The position numbers and the translations under genes are program-made. The notes beneath the pieces are model-generated. The model had not been told where the DNA came from. It ran no database searches and saw nothing but the letters and a program-made list of their open reading frames with translations. From an uncultured Pseudodesulfovibrio sp. (GTDB lineage: Bacteria > Desulfobacterota > Desulfovibrionia > Desulfovibrionales > Desulfovibrionaceae), in assembly GCA_947259235.1 (NCBI GenBank), contig CAMYLL010000009.1, positions 1-20,465 on the forward strand: 20,465 nucleotides of DNA, in the 5' to 3' direction. The first letter of the stretch is position 1. The number at the start of each line of letters is the position of its first letter. Shown piece after piece: positions 7,346 to 14,861 of this stretch.

Positions 7346-8659
7346 TCACTCCCCCGTGGCAGCCAGCTCGCTACGGTGCTCCCATACCTTGCAGAAGGCG
7401 GCGACCACGTCGTCTATGTCGCTTTCGGCCATGGCCGCATGCATCAGGTCCGTGCAGAACAGCTCGCGCAGGTGCAGCCGCTCCACCACGGGGCACAGCC
7501 CGCGCTCATAGCTGACGTTCACCGCCAGGTTAAAGGGAAACCCGTCGCGGCCGAGGGCCACGCGACGCTGAAAGAGCGGCAGCCAGTAGATGGGCTGGAC
7601 ATACCCCCCGTAAATCTTCACCCCCTCCTTTTCCCGCCCCCTGGTCGGGGCCAGCTCGGCCCGCACGGCGTCGAGGAACGTCTCGCGCGCAACCCCGGCA
7701 GCCGCCTCGTCAAAGAGGAACGGCAGCAAATAGAAGGAATGGGTCGCCCCCTCGCGAAGGCCGCCAAAGGTGATGGCGGGCACGGTCGAAAGCCCGTCCA
7801 TGGTCCGGCGGCAATTATCGCGGCGTGCCTCCATGAGGCCGGGGAGCTTGCGCAGCTGGCACCGGGCCACCGAGGCCTCAAGCTCCGTCATGCGCATGTT
7901 GTGTCCCACCATGTTGCACAGGTCGGTCTCGCCCCGGGGTCCGGCGGCGGCCTCGGCATGGTTGCGGATCATGCACATTCGCTCGGCCAGTGCGGTGTCG
8001 TCGGTCACGGCTATGCCGCCTTCGCCGCTGTGAATGTGCTTGTGGCAATTGAGGGAAAAGACGCCGATATGGCCGAGGGTTCCGGCCCTGCGCCCGCCCA
8101 GATGCGCCAGGGGGGCCTGGGCCGCGTCCTCGACAACCACCAGACCGTGCCGCGCCGCGATGTCCATGATCCGGCCGAAGTCCGCGGGTTGTCCGAAAAG
8201 GTCCACCACGACCACGGCCCTGGTGCGCGGGGTGATCAGCGACTCCAGCACGGCAGGGTCCATGCAGAACGTGTCCGGCTCGACGTCGCAAAAAACCGGG
8301 ACCGCACCCCAGAAGAGCGGAGCCGTGGCGCTGATGCACATGCTGTACGGGGCGACGATGACCTCGTCACCAGGACCGACGCCCGCCGCGCCCAGGGCGA
8401 CGACCAGGGCCGACGACGCCGAGTTGACGGACACGGCGCGGGCCGACCCGACATCCGCCGCCCACTCCGCTTCCAGGGCGCGCACCTCGGGTCCGCCGTA
8501 GAAGCCCTCGGTCCACGCCCCCATGAACTTTGAAAGATCGCCGGAGTCGATGACGCGCAGAACAGCCTCGCGCTCTTCGTCTCCCATGGTGTTGTATCTC
8601 GGGAACGGTTCCGTCCGTACCGGCTTGCCGCCGAAAAGTGCCAGTTCGCTCTTGCTCAT
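7346..8659 (-). CDS. DegT/DnrJ/EryC1/StrS family PLP-dependent sugar aminotransferase
   Basis: 437 residues. The ATG at 8659 overlaps the stop of the upstream gene (ATGA, 8656-8659); a GTG four codons earlier is less likely. This fold-type I family moves an amino group from glutamate to a keto-sugar nucleotide, as in PseC, LegC and many deoxyamino sugar pathways. Visible features are the N-terminal LALFGGKPVRTEPFPR typical of the family, SVNSASSALVVALGAAGVGPGDEVI (cofactor phosphate region), VVVEDAAQA with PLP-ring Asp178, and FSLNCHKHIHSGEGG with the Schiff-base Lys207. The C-terminal FYLLPFLF and YWLPLFQRR stretches fit substrate-loop regions. As the last gene of the long minus operon it probably supplies an amino sugar to the nonulosonate or a related pathway. 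The specific keto-sugar cannot be assigned by sequence alone. Confidence 0.93.
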   Translation of the reverse strand: MSKSELALFGGKPVRTEPFPRYNTMGDEEREAVLRVIDSGDLSKFMGAWTEGFYGGPEVRALEAEWAADVGSARAVSVNSASSALVVALGAAGVGPGDEVIVAPYSMCISATAPLFWGAVPVFCDVEPDTFCMDPAVLESLITPRTRAVVVVDLFGQPADFGRIMDIAARHGLVVVEDAAQAPLAHLGGRRAGTLGHIGVFSLNCHKHIHSGEGGIAVTDDTALAERMCMIRNHAEAAAGPRGETDLCNMVGHNMRMTELEASVARCQLRKLPGLMEARRDNCRRTMDGLSTVPAITFGGLREGATHSFYLLPFLFDEAAAGVARETFLDAVRAELAPTRGREKEGVKIYGGYVQPIYWLPLFQRRVALGRDGFPFNLAVNVSYERGLCPVVERLHLRELFCTDLMHAAMAESDIDDVVAAFCKVWEHRSELAATGE

Positions 8660-9615
8660 GTGATGACCCACGGCTCCAGGTAGGGGTTTGATTGGGCTCG
8701 CCCGAGCGCGGTCCGGCCGGGCTGAAAACTGATGACCGGCTTGCCCGCCTTGAGGGCCGCGACCAGCACCAGGGACGTCATGCCCCAGATTTCGTCTGCC
8801 GCCGCCGTCAAGGGCTCGAAGGGGCCGGATACGGTCCGGGCGACAACGCCCCGGTCCCGCAGGGGGGCCAGCCCGGCATCGCCAAGCGCGGCCTGGCGGG
8901 GGTGGGGTTTGACCAGGACGCGCACGCCCGGACGGTTGTCATCCATCCAGCGGCCAATGAAATCAAGGACCGTGGCGACATCGTAGCCAAAGCCGTCTTC
9001 CGGGACGACGGGATCGAGAAACAGGGCGGCCACCGGGCTGTCCTCGACGCCGAGGGAACGCAGCAGGGATTTGGACGAGGCCTCCGATGCGCCGCAAATG
9101 GCGGCCACGGACCGCTCCATGGCCGGATGCCCCAGCACCGCCACGCGGTCAGGATCGTAGCCGCGCAGAGCGGCATGGGCCGCGAACCGGGCAAGGAGCG
9201 TCTCCCGCCCCAGTTCGTCGGGCAGCAGGACGGCGTCCGGCAGGACCGGACCGTCCGTGCCCAGAAAGTGCTCGGTGTAGTTTTTCCAGTGATCAAAAAC
9301 CAGAACACTGGTTATCTCCAGCGTGCGACACAGGCGGAGAAGCTGGCGGGTGCGGGCAAAGTCCACCTGGACACCGAGCAGCAGCGTGTCGCCCGGATCG
9401 GCCGCCGCCCGGAGCGCGGCTTCGGAAAAGGGAACGCACCGCCCGCACGACGCGCCCAGGGCCCAGCCTTCCGCGAACATGACGCCGACCATGCCCGCGG
9501 CGCGCAGGGTCGGCTCCAGCTCGTCGAGTAGGGCAAAGGCCCCCGGATCGGCGCAATGGACATGAACGGCCCCGCCGGTGGGAGCGATGCGCCCGACGAC
9601 TTCGGCCGCCGTCAC
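8656..9615 (-). CDS. GT-B-like glycosyltransferase or capsule-type biosynthesis protein
   Basis: 319 residues if started at the GTG of 9615, which overlaps the upstream stop as GTGA, the same junction style as its neighbours. An ATG 13 codons further upstream lies inside the preceding gene and is less likely. The sequence alternates strands and helices: GGAVHVHCADPGAFALL near the N-terminus, TSVLVFDHWKNYTEHF about a third of the way in, PDRVAVLGHPAMER mid-protein, then RVLVKPHPRQAALG and the segment ADEIWGMTSLVLVAALKAGK with KPVISF. The VKPHPRQ and AALKAGKPVISF patterns recur in GT-B-fold enzymes such as polysialyltransferase-like, CDP-glycerol transferase-like and PseG/2-epimerase-like proteins. 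I cannot name the reaction. There is no signal peptide or membrane segment, so it acts in the cytoplasm, perhaps at the inner membrane face. A role in transferring or trimming the sugar made by the operon is inferred from context. Confidence 0.72.
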   Translation of the reverse strand: MTAAEVVGRIAPTGGAVHVHCADPGAFALLDELEPTLRAAGMVGVMFAEGWALGASCGRCVPFSEAALRAAADPGDTLLLGVQVDFARTRQLLRLCRTLEITSVLVFDHWKNYTEHFLGTDGPVLPDAVLLPDELGRETLLARFAAHAALRGYDPDRVAVLGHPAMERSVAAICGASEASSKSLLRSLGVEDSPVAALFLDPVVPEDGFGYDVATVLDFIGRWMDDNRPGVRVLVKPHPRQAALGDAGLAPLRDRGVVARTVSGPFEPLTAAADEIWGMTSLVLVAALKAGKPVISFQPGRTALGRAQSNPYLEPWVIT

Positions 9616-10574
9616 AGTCCGCCGCCTTTGGCGCGCTCCAGAAGATCCTCGCACACCTGTTGCACGGCCAGGGCGAACTCCCCGTCGCAGCGGGGCGGTT
9701 CCTCGCCCCGGCAGACCGCTTCGGCATGGGTGGCCAGCTCCAGCATGGTCTCCTGCTTGCCGGTCTCAACCTCGGCGGCGGGCCGCAGCGAAAGGCAGCC
9801 GTACACGTCGTTCGCCACCAGGTCGTAGCGAAGCGCGGCAAAGTCGTCCTTGTAGAACGTATAACGGCCGTCTTCCAGGATGATATCGAACTCGAAATGG
9901 GTAAACAGCCGTTCGTCCAGAGCCTGCAGATGGACATCCGCGCACCGGCGGCACACCAGATGCGCCGCCACGGTGGGGTCGTCCTCGAAAAAATCGTATC
10001 GCATGCCGAGAGGGCGGGCCTCCCTCAACTCGCCGAACATGGACAGGGCGAGGGCCACGGCATGGGACCCGTTGTGCCTCACGCCCTTGGCATATTTGAT
10101 CGAGGCGCTCAGCACCCTGACGCCGCTCTCGATCCGGCAGCGCAGCGTCTCGTAGAGCGGGATGAATCGCCGGGTGTAATTGACGAGCAGGGGAACCCCG
10201 GCCCGGGAGCACTCGTCCACCACGGCGCGTGCCTGGGCAAGATCGCCGGCCAGGGGTTTTTCCATGACGATGCAGCCGGGGCGGCCCGGGAGCACGGCGC
10301 GCAGCGTGTACAGATGTTCGCTGGTGGGCGTGCAGATGCTGACCACGTCGAGGCGCTCGGCGGCCATCATCTCCGCCGTGGACGAGTAGGCTGAAGCGCC
10401 CCACCGGACGGCCTCGCGGGCTGCCCGGCTCTCGTCGCTGTCGCAGAGCGCGGCGAGTTCGAAACCCGGATGCGCGGCAAAACCGCCCGCATGGGTCAGG
10501 GGACTCCCGTTCCCAGGCGCATCCAGGGTGGAACCGATCCTGCCCAGTCCGACCACGGCGGCGCGCAGCATCAT
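9612..10574 (-). CDS. Gfo/Idh/MocA family NAD(P)-dependent sugar oxidoreductase
   Basis: 320 residues; the start ATG at 10574 overlaps the upstream stop (ATGA, 10571-10574) and is followed by a second ATG. The N-terminal Rossmann fold shows AAVVGLGRIGS (GxGxxG at 9-14), LAALCDSDESRA after the second strand, and DVVSICTPTSEH. The conserved EKP of the family is at 105-107 (VMEKPLAGD) and the substrate-domain YTRRF segment follows. Family members oxidise or reduce a hydroxyl or keto group of a sugar or sugar nucleotide. The length is a little shorter than the common 330-380. In nonulosonate and related loci such dehydrogenases occur next to SpsF-type cytidylyltransferases and DegT aminotransferases, which is the order here. 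A dehydrogenase-aminotransferase pair acting in sequence, as in 2,3-diamino sugar or 8-amino-KDO routes, is plausible but not shown. Confidence 0.9.
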   Translation of the reverse strand: MMLRAAVVGLGRIGSTLDAPGNGSPLTHAGGFAAHPGFELAALCDSDESRAAREAVRWGASAYSSTAEMMAAERLDVVSICTPTSEHLYTLRAVLPGRPGCIVMEKPLAGDLAQARAVVDECSRAGVPLLVNYTRRFIPLYETLRCRIESGVRVLSASIKYAKGVRHNGSHAVALALSMFGELREARPLGMRYDFFEDDPTVAAHLVCRRCADVHLQALDERLFTHFEFDIILEDGRYTFYKDDFAALRYDLVANDVYGCLSLRPAAEVETGKQETMLELATHAEAVCRGEEPPRCDGEFALAVQQVCEDLLERAKGGGL

Positions 10575-11317
10575 CCCTCCTCCGGGCGCTTCTGACGCAC
10601 GGCCTGATTGATCCGGGCGAGCTCCGGGCGCTCGCGAAGCCAGTCCACCACCTGCTCGGCGGTGAAATCCATGCCCGACGGCAACAGGGCTTCGAACACC
10701 CGGCGCACCAGCTCGTAGTCGAGATATTCGTCCACCGTGAGGCGCAGGCTTTTTTCCATGTCCCTGTCGGCCTCCCAGTTCACGAGGCGGAACCGCTCGG
10801 GGTGGGTGTAGATGTAATAGCTGCCGTGAATCCGGTCTATGGGATCGTCGGTCAGCCTGTCCACCTCCTCCAGCACGGCGGTCGGGAAGAGCCGGACATC
10901 GAAACCGATGGGGAAGGTGGGCTTGAGACTGTTGCAGACATAGTCCGCGCTTGTTTCCTCATGAACGGCCAGGGTCCGGTCGATGTGGGCGGGGTCGATG
11001 AGCGGGCAGTCGCCCGTGAGCTGGACGATGATTCCGGCCCCGTGCGCCTGAGCCGCGCGCAACAGCCGATCGAGCATGTCGTGCTCCGAACCGCGGAACA
11101 CGGGACATCCGAGGCGCTCGCACAGCCCGGCGATGATGTCGTCCGACGGATTGCCGGTGGTGGCGACCACCACCTCGTCCAAGCGCCGACTCAGGCGAAC
11201 GCGCTCGATCATTCGTTGCAGCATGGGCGCTCCTGCCATGTCGAGCATCACCTTGCCCGGCAGGCGCGAAGACCCCATGCGGGCCTCGATCAGCGCTACG
11301 GCTTTCTCTTTCGACAT
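10571..11317 (-). CDS. SpsF-type cytidylyltransferase
   Basis: 248 residues. The ATG at 11317 has a good Shine-Dalgarno (GAGAGG, 11330-11325, spacer 7). The N-terminal signature IEARMGSSRLPGKVM (10-24) is characteristic of the SpsF group of nucleotidyltransferases, related to CMP-KDO and CMP-acylneuraminate synthetases. LDEVVVATTGNPSDD, the GDCPLIDP segment (metal and sugar-phosphate contact region) and RLTVDEYLDYELVRRVFE near the C-terminus all fit. Such enzymes attach CMP to a sugar; their actual substrates are known for few members. It is separated from the upstream acetyltransferase by 44 bp, the largest gap in the central part of the operon, and is coupled to the dehydrogenase downstream. 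Together with the canonical synthetase at 12931-13638 it gives this locus two apparently competent nucleotidyltransferases, suggesting two activated sugars. Confidence 0.9.
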   Translation of the reverse strand: MSKEKAVALIEARMGSSRLPGKVMLDMAGAPMLQRMIERVRLSRRLDEVVVATTGNPSDDIIAGLCERLGCPVFRGSEHDMLDRLLRAAQAHGAGIIVQLTGDCPLIDPAHIDRTLAVHEETSADYVCNSLKPTFPIGFDVRLFPTAVLEEVDRLTDDPIDRIHGSYYIYTHPERFRLVNWEADRDMEKSLRLTVDEYLDYELVRRVFEALLPSGMDFTAEQVVDWLRERPELARINQAVRQKRPEEG

Positions 11318-11361
11318 TCCAAATCCTCTCTAAAAAAGGCTTCGTCTCTTCACTCCGGGCC

Positions 11362-11904
11362 TCAGCGCAGACCGCGTTCCCCCCGGAAAAGGGCGAAATA
11401 TACCAGGTCGACGGGCTGGCCCCGGCGGACAACCTGTTCCCTGCGCCTGCCGTCCTCGACCATGCCCACCTTGCGGGCCACACGCACCATGGCCCGGTTG
11501 GCCTCCATGGTACCTATCTCCACCTTGCGCAGGCCGCGCCGATCAAAAAGCCAGTCGCACACGGCGCGCACCGCTTCCGAGGCAAGCCCTCTCCCCCAGC
11601 ATTCGCGTTCGCCGATCATCACCGCCACGTTGGCCACCCCGTCATGTTCGTCGACGTCGGCGGCGATGTTGCCCACATGGCGGCCGTCCCCGGCCAGTGT
11701 GATGGCCCAGAGATAGCTCGGCGTGCCCTCGTAGGACGCCGCATAGGCCGCACAGCTTTCAAGGGTATGCTCCCGGTGGCGCTGGCGGCTGAAGGCGACC
11801 ACCTCGGGGTCGCGAAGCCAGCCGACCCAGGTCGTGCTCACAAAAGACTGGTCCATGGGGCGCAACACGATCTGCCGGGTGTTGATCGCATCACCGGCGG
11901 TCAC
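11362..11904 (-). CDS. GNAT family N-acetyltransferase
   Basis: 180 residues from a GTG start at 11904. That start is chosen because a strong Shine-Dalgarno (GGGAGG) sits 8 nt upstream and because the protein then begins just before NTRQIVLRPMD, the usual opening of RimJ/RimL-type acetyltransferases; the longer frame upstream overlaps the preceding gene. Motif A, the acetyl-CoA pyrophosphate-binding region, is visible as ECWGRGLASEAV. It is followed by RKVEIGTMEANRAMVRVARK, a pattern typical of the family, and VGMVEDGRRREQ. In amino-sugar loci such enzymes (for example PseH or LegH) acetylate the amino group placed by the aminotransferase, and that role fits here, but protein-directed RimJ-like activity cannot be excluded. 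The start overlaps the upstream stop by 14 bp. Confidence 0.9.
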   Translation of the reverse strand: MTAGDAINTRQIVLRPMDQSFVSTTWVGWLRDPEVVAFSRQRHREHTLESCAAYAASYEGTPSYLWAITLAGDGRHVGNIAADVDEHDGVANVAVMIGERECWGRGLASEAVRAVCDWLFDRRGLRKVEIGTMEANRAMVRVARKVGMVEDGRRREQVVRRGQPVDLVYFALFRGERGLR

Positions 11905-12934
11905 TGCACCCCCCTCCCTCGGCCCGCGCCTGTCCCGGAGCGGGGCGCATCCCGGCAGGACCGGCCAGGGGCGGCTCGGCAAAGGTCAGGCCGTGCTTCC
12001 CGCAATACCGGGCCTCCGCCTCAACTATCACCGCATGAAGCTCCTCGCGCGTCATGACATTGGACACTCCGCAAAAATTCCTGACCATCTCGACCTGCTC
12101 CGGCGTCGGCGCGTCAAGGGGTTCGGTGAAGACCTGGGCATAGGTTTTCTGCATCTCGTTGGCCTTTTGCAGGCTCGCCTTGTGTTTCTCCTCCAGATCC
12201 TTGGAGGAATACCTCGCACCCCCGCCGCCGGGGATCACTATCACGGGCTTGCCCATCAGGACCGAGTAGCTGACGTCCGTGCCCGGATGGCCGGAGATGA
12301 CCAGGTCGGCGCCCGAGATGATCTCCAGGAGCCGGGGCAGGAACCCGTTGTCGAACATGTGTCCCGCGGTGACGGTCTCCACCCCCGCCTTGCGATACTC
12401 ATCGTCGCGGCCAAGGAGGATGTCCTTCCAATAGAGACAGGCCACCACCCGGTCGAACGCCCCGGCCACGCCTTCGACCCTGCGAAGGTATTGCTCCACA
12501 TCATACTCGACAAGGATATGCTGCGTCGAGTGCTTGGGGAAGAGAAGCAATGTGCGCCCGGTCCGCTCCCGCGCCGTGTCCGGCGGGGCCATGTAGCACG
12601 GATAGGGTCCGATGGGGACGGCCACCTTGCCGCCGCGATTGGTGGCGTTGAAAAACTCGGCGTACCGCTCCGACGCGCAGAGCAGCACAGGGAATTTGGC
12701 CCACTCCTCGACCTCCCATATGTACTCCTGAACACACGGGGCGTGTTCAAGCATGGCCTTGAGGGGATACTGCGGATCGAGACCGAGGAATCCCTTGATG
12801 ATCGCCGCATGGCCGTAGAACTGGTTGACCGGGTGTATCTCCGGCCCGCCCAGCGGGCGGTCCTCCGCCAAGGCCCTGAGTGTTTTCGCGTCCATTGTAC
12901 GCACAGCTGTTTCGCTCCTTGTCTCTCTTCTCAT
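11891..12934 (-). CDS. GT-B-like protein of surface glycan synthesis, reaction unknown
   Basis: 347 residues if begun at the ATG of 12934, which overlaps the upstream stop as ATGA. Internal alternatives are a GTG near 12904 with AAGGAG about 10 nt before it, and the ATG at 12895. The protein has no signal peptide or membrane segment. The middle has strand-rich segments such as WAKFPVLLCASERY, RTLLLFPKHSTQH and DRVVACLYWKDILLG. The clearest signature is ISGADLVISGHPGTDVSY followed by VLMGKPVIVIPGGGG, the C-terminal donor-site arrangement of GT-B folds (glycosyltransferases, UDP-sugar 2-epimerases, PseG-like hydrolases). A Lys/Glu-rich helix follows (SSKDLEEKHKASLQKANEM). Sitting directly after the CMP-sugar synthetase, it may transfer the activated sugar or release NDP from a precursor. 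Neither can be decided from sequence. The last ~20 residues are low-complexity Pro/Gly/Arg. Confidence 0.7.
   Translation of the reverse strand: MRRETRSETAVRTMDAKTLRALAEDRPLGGPEIHPVNQFYGHAAIIKGFLGLDPQYPLKAMLEHAPCVQEYIWEVEEWAKFPVLLCASERYAEFFNATNRGGKVAVPIGPYPCYMAPPDTARERTGRTLLLFPKHSTQHILVEYDVEQYLRRVEGVAGAFDRVVACLYWKDILLGRDDEYRKAGVETVTAGHMFDNGFLPRLLEIISGADLVISGHPGTDVSYSVLMGKPVIVIPGGGGARYSSKDLEEKHKASLQKANEMQKTYAQVFTEPLDAPTPEQVEMVRNFCGVSNVMTREELHAVIVEAEARYCGKHGLTFAEPPLAGPAGMRPAPGQARAEGGGCSDRR
11913..11918 (-). promoter_or_regulatory. Shine-Dalgarno that fixes the GTG start of the acetyltransferase
   Basis: GGGAGG on the minus strand, 8 nt before the GTG at 11904-11902, lies inside the 3' end of the preceding gene. 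It supports independent re-initiation at the acetyltransferase rather than the longer upstream frame. Confidence 0.65.
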
Positions 12935-13638
12935 ACCCCGAAATCGTAGAGTCCGCGACCGATGACCTCCCGGGCCACCTCGAGGTCCTCGGGGGTGTCG
13001 ATGTCTATGCACTCGATGGAGTCGCCCAACTCATGAAAATAATAGCGGAAGGATTCCCCCTGCCGCACCTCGGGCGTCATCGCGATATCCCAGTACCGGC
13101 GGTTGACGCCGTAGAACGTGCCCGCCGGAACCTGGAACGCGGCGGCCCCGGGGTCGCACTCGTCACCGCCCAGCAGCGGTTCGAGCCGACCGTCCCCGCT
13201 TTCCGAAAGATAGGTCATGGGGCCGGGATGTACCCGGACCACGGTCTTGACGATGTGGTGGTCGGCCATCCTGGCCGCAAGGAAACGAACCATGGATACG
13301 GTCCGAAACGGATGGGTAGGAAACAGGACGACGAGTCCGTCCGGCTCGTATCCCTCCTCCTTGAGGCGATCCAGGGTATACTCCACGCCGAGATGGGGAG
13401 ACGCCGTGTCCCCGGCCAGCGCCCAGGGCCGCAGGAAGGGCACCTCGGCCCCGCAACCGCGCGCCACGTCGGCGATGACAGGATCATCGGTGGAGACCAC
13501 CACGCGGGAAAACACGCCCGACGCGAGGCTCGACGCTATGGTGTAGTCGATCAGCGGGCGACCGCAGACATCGACGATGTTCTTGTGCGGAATGCCCTTG
13601 GAGCCGCCACGGGCCGGGATGACGCAGAGGGTGTTCAT
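12931..13638 (-). CDS. CMP-nonulosonic acid (acylneuraminate-type) cytidylyltransferase
   Basis: 235 residues, normal family length. The ATG at 13638 overlaps the preceding stop (ATGA). The signature IPARGGSKGIPHKN at residues 7-20 is the CTP-binding motif of CMP-sialic, CMP-legionaminic and CMP-pseudaminic acid synthetases. RVVVSTDDPVIADVA, the LFPTHPFRT segment and PAGTFYGVNRRYWD, which binds the sugar, are also seen. The C-terminal IDIDTPEDLEVA has the two metal-binding aspartates, D212 and D214. The reaction is CTP plus a nonulosonic acid giving the CMP-sugar and pyrophosphate. This is the only clearly complete nonulosonate-specific enzyme in the window and the best evidence for the sugar class. 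Whether the substrate is neuraminic, legionaminic or pseudaminic acid cannot be told by eye. Confidence 0.93.
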   Translation of the reverse strand: MNTLCVIPARGGSKGIPHKNIVDVCGRPLIDYTIASSLASGVFSRVVVSTDDPVIADVARGCGAEVPFLRPWALAGDTASPHLGVEYTLDRLKEEGYEPDGLVVLFPTHPFRTVSMVRFLAARMADHHIVKTVVRVHPGPMTYLSESGDGRLEPLLGGDECDPGAAAFQVPAGTFYGVNRRYWDIAMTPEVRQGESFRYYFHELGDSIECIDIDTPEDLEVAREVIGRGLYDFGV

Positions 13639-14849
13639 GCCCGCAGCTCCAGAGCGTGAACGACGGACTCGTTGACGTTGGCCACGTACAGTGCTTCGGC
13701 CGTGTCGTCGCCCCGCTGGGCGTTGGCCAGCTGAACACAGCCTTCGGCGTACCGCATTGAACTGGTGTGCAGCACTTCACGCCCGTCAAGGGAATAGAGG
13801 CCCAGGGAGCTCTTACCGAGGAACAGCAGATGTCCGTCGTCGAACCGGGTCACGCGCGTCGGCCTGGCCAGCCGGTCCGACGGCAGGGAGAAGAGCGGCT
13901 CCTCGACTGGCAGAATGCGCCGCACGCGCCGGGAGTACCCCTCCACGGCAAAGACGCCGGCGGAGGTCTGGACCACCTGATGATGCCCCGGGGCGGCAAA
14001 CACCGGCGACAGAACGTTCCCAGCCACCGCAAGCAGCGTCGTTTTGTCCGCGCCCTCGTCGTAGGCACCCAGAAAAACGCCGAAACTCCCGGCGCAGCCC
14101 GTGAGGCCGCTTCGCGTCGGGGCGAGGTGGCGGGAGAGATCCATCCTCTCGACCACGCCACGGCCCGGTTCCACAACCGCCACGACCCTGGTCAGTGGGT
14201 CGCAGGCGTAGATTCTGCCGGTCCCGTCGGAAAAGATGTTTTCCACATGTTCGGTGCGCGGTTCGTGCGTTTCCAGGAGCACGCCCGCCGTGTCGAAACG
14301 CCTGACGACGCCCTGCCTGTTGCCGGTCCAGAACCCGTCCCCCACCGCACAGGTCGCGCTCACAAGGGCGTGCACTGGGTCGCGGAATTCCCGGACCCTG
14401 CACAACGCGCGCAACGGAGCGGGGATATTCTGTCGCAAGGAATCACCGCACTGTTCGAGCAGGCCAAGTCCGTCCGCATCGCCGGGAAAGACGCGCAGGA
14501 AGTCGACCAGCGCCTTTCCGGCCTCGGCGCTGCCCCGGCGGCACAGCTCGGCGCAACGGTAGAGAGCCGCCTCGCGACGTCTGTGCACCAGGACTCGCTG
14601 GTCCGTCCTCTCATATGTCCGCCGTATTTCGTTGTGCACCCATGGGTTCAATCCGTTGAACGACTCCTCCATGGCGGCGTCCCGCCGCAATCCGTCACGG
14701 ACCGGCACGACTTTTTGCAGATTCATGAGATCGAGATTCTGACGGCGAATCCCGCCGTCAAAGCGCTTCGCACGAGCGAAAAGTCCGTCGAAATCTTCCG
14801 ACAGCCCCTGCCGGAGCGCTTCACGCTGTTCCTCATGCCATCTCGTCAT
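13635..14849 (-). CDS. Uncharacterised protein with helical N-terminus and beta-propeller-like C-terminus
   Basis: 404 residues. The ATG at 14849 has a Shine-Dalgarno (GGGGAG) about 8 nt upstream, and the gap from the preceding gene is 12 bp. I do not recognise the protein. Residues 1-~150 are charged and helical. They include a short helical-repeat-like part (YRCAELCRRGSAEAGKALVD, then LRVFPGDADGLGLLEQCGD). Residues ~160-404 contain a recurring blade-like pattern: FWTGNRQGVVRRFDTAG, RIYACDPLTRVVAVVEPG, GVFAVEGYSRRVRRILP, HLLFLGKSSLGLYSLDG and LYVANVNESVVHALEL. Spacing of roughly 45-50 residues suggests a five- or six-bladed propeller of the NHL/SMP-30 kind. There is no signal peptide, so it should be cytoplasmic. 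Propellers usually act as binding scaffolds or lactonase-like enzymes. Its coupling to the CMP-sugar synthetase suggests a part in the same pathway. Confidence 0.7.
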   Translation of the reverse strand: MTRWHEEQREALRQGLSEDFDGLFARAKRFDGGIRRQNLDLMNLQKVVPVRDGLRRDAAMEESFNGLNPWVHNEIRRTYERTDQRVLVHRRREAALYRCAELCRRGSAEAGKALVDFLRVFPGDADGLGLLEQCGDSLRQNIPAPLRALCRVREFRDPVHALVSATCAVGDGFWTGNRQGVVRRFDTAGVLLETHEPRTEHVENIFSDGTGRIYACDPLTRVVAVVEPGRGVVERMDLSRHLAPTRSGLTGCAGSFGVFLGAYDEGADKTTLLAVAGNVLSPVFAAPGHHQVVQTSAGVFAVEGYSRRVRRILPVEEPLFSLPSDRLARPTRVTRFDDGHLLFLGKSSLGLYSLDGREVLHTSSMRYAEGCVQLANAQRGDDTAEALYVANVNESVVHALELRA

Positions 14850-14861
14850 GCCGCAGCTCCC

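Noticed and set aside
7136..8533. Long plus-strand open frame (about 465 codons) across the DegT aminotransferase
   Set aside because: Antisense shadow of a well-supported PLP enzyme; composition is His/Gly/Arg-rich with no domain pattern and it starts inside another gene.
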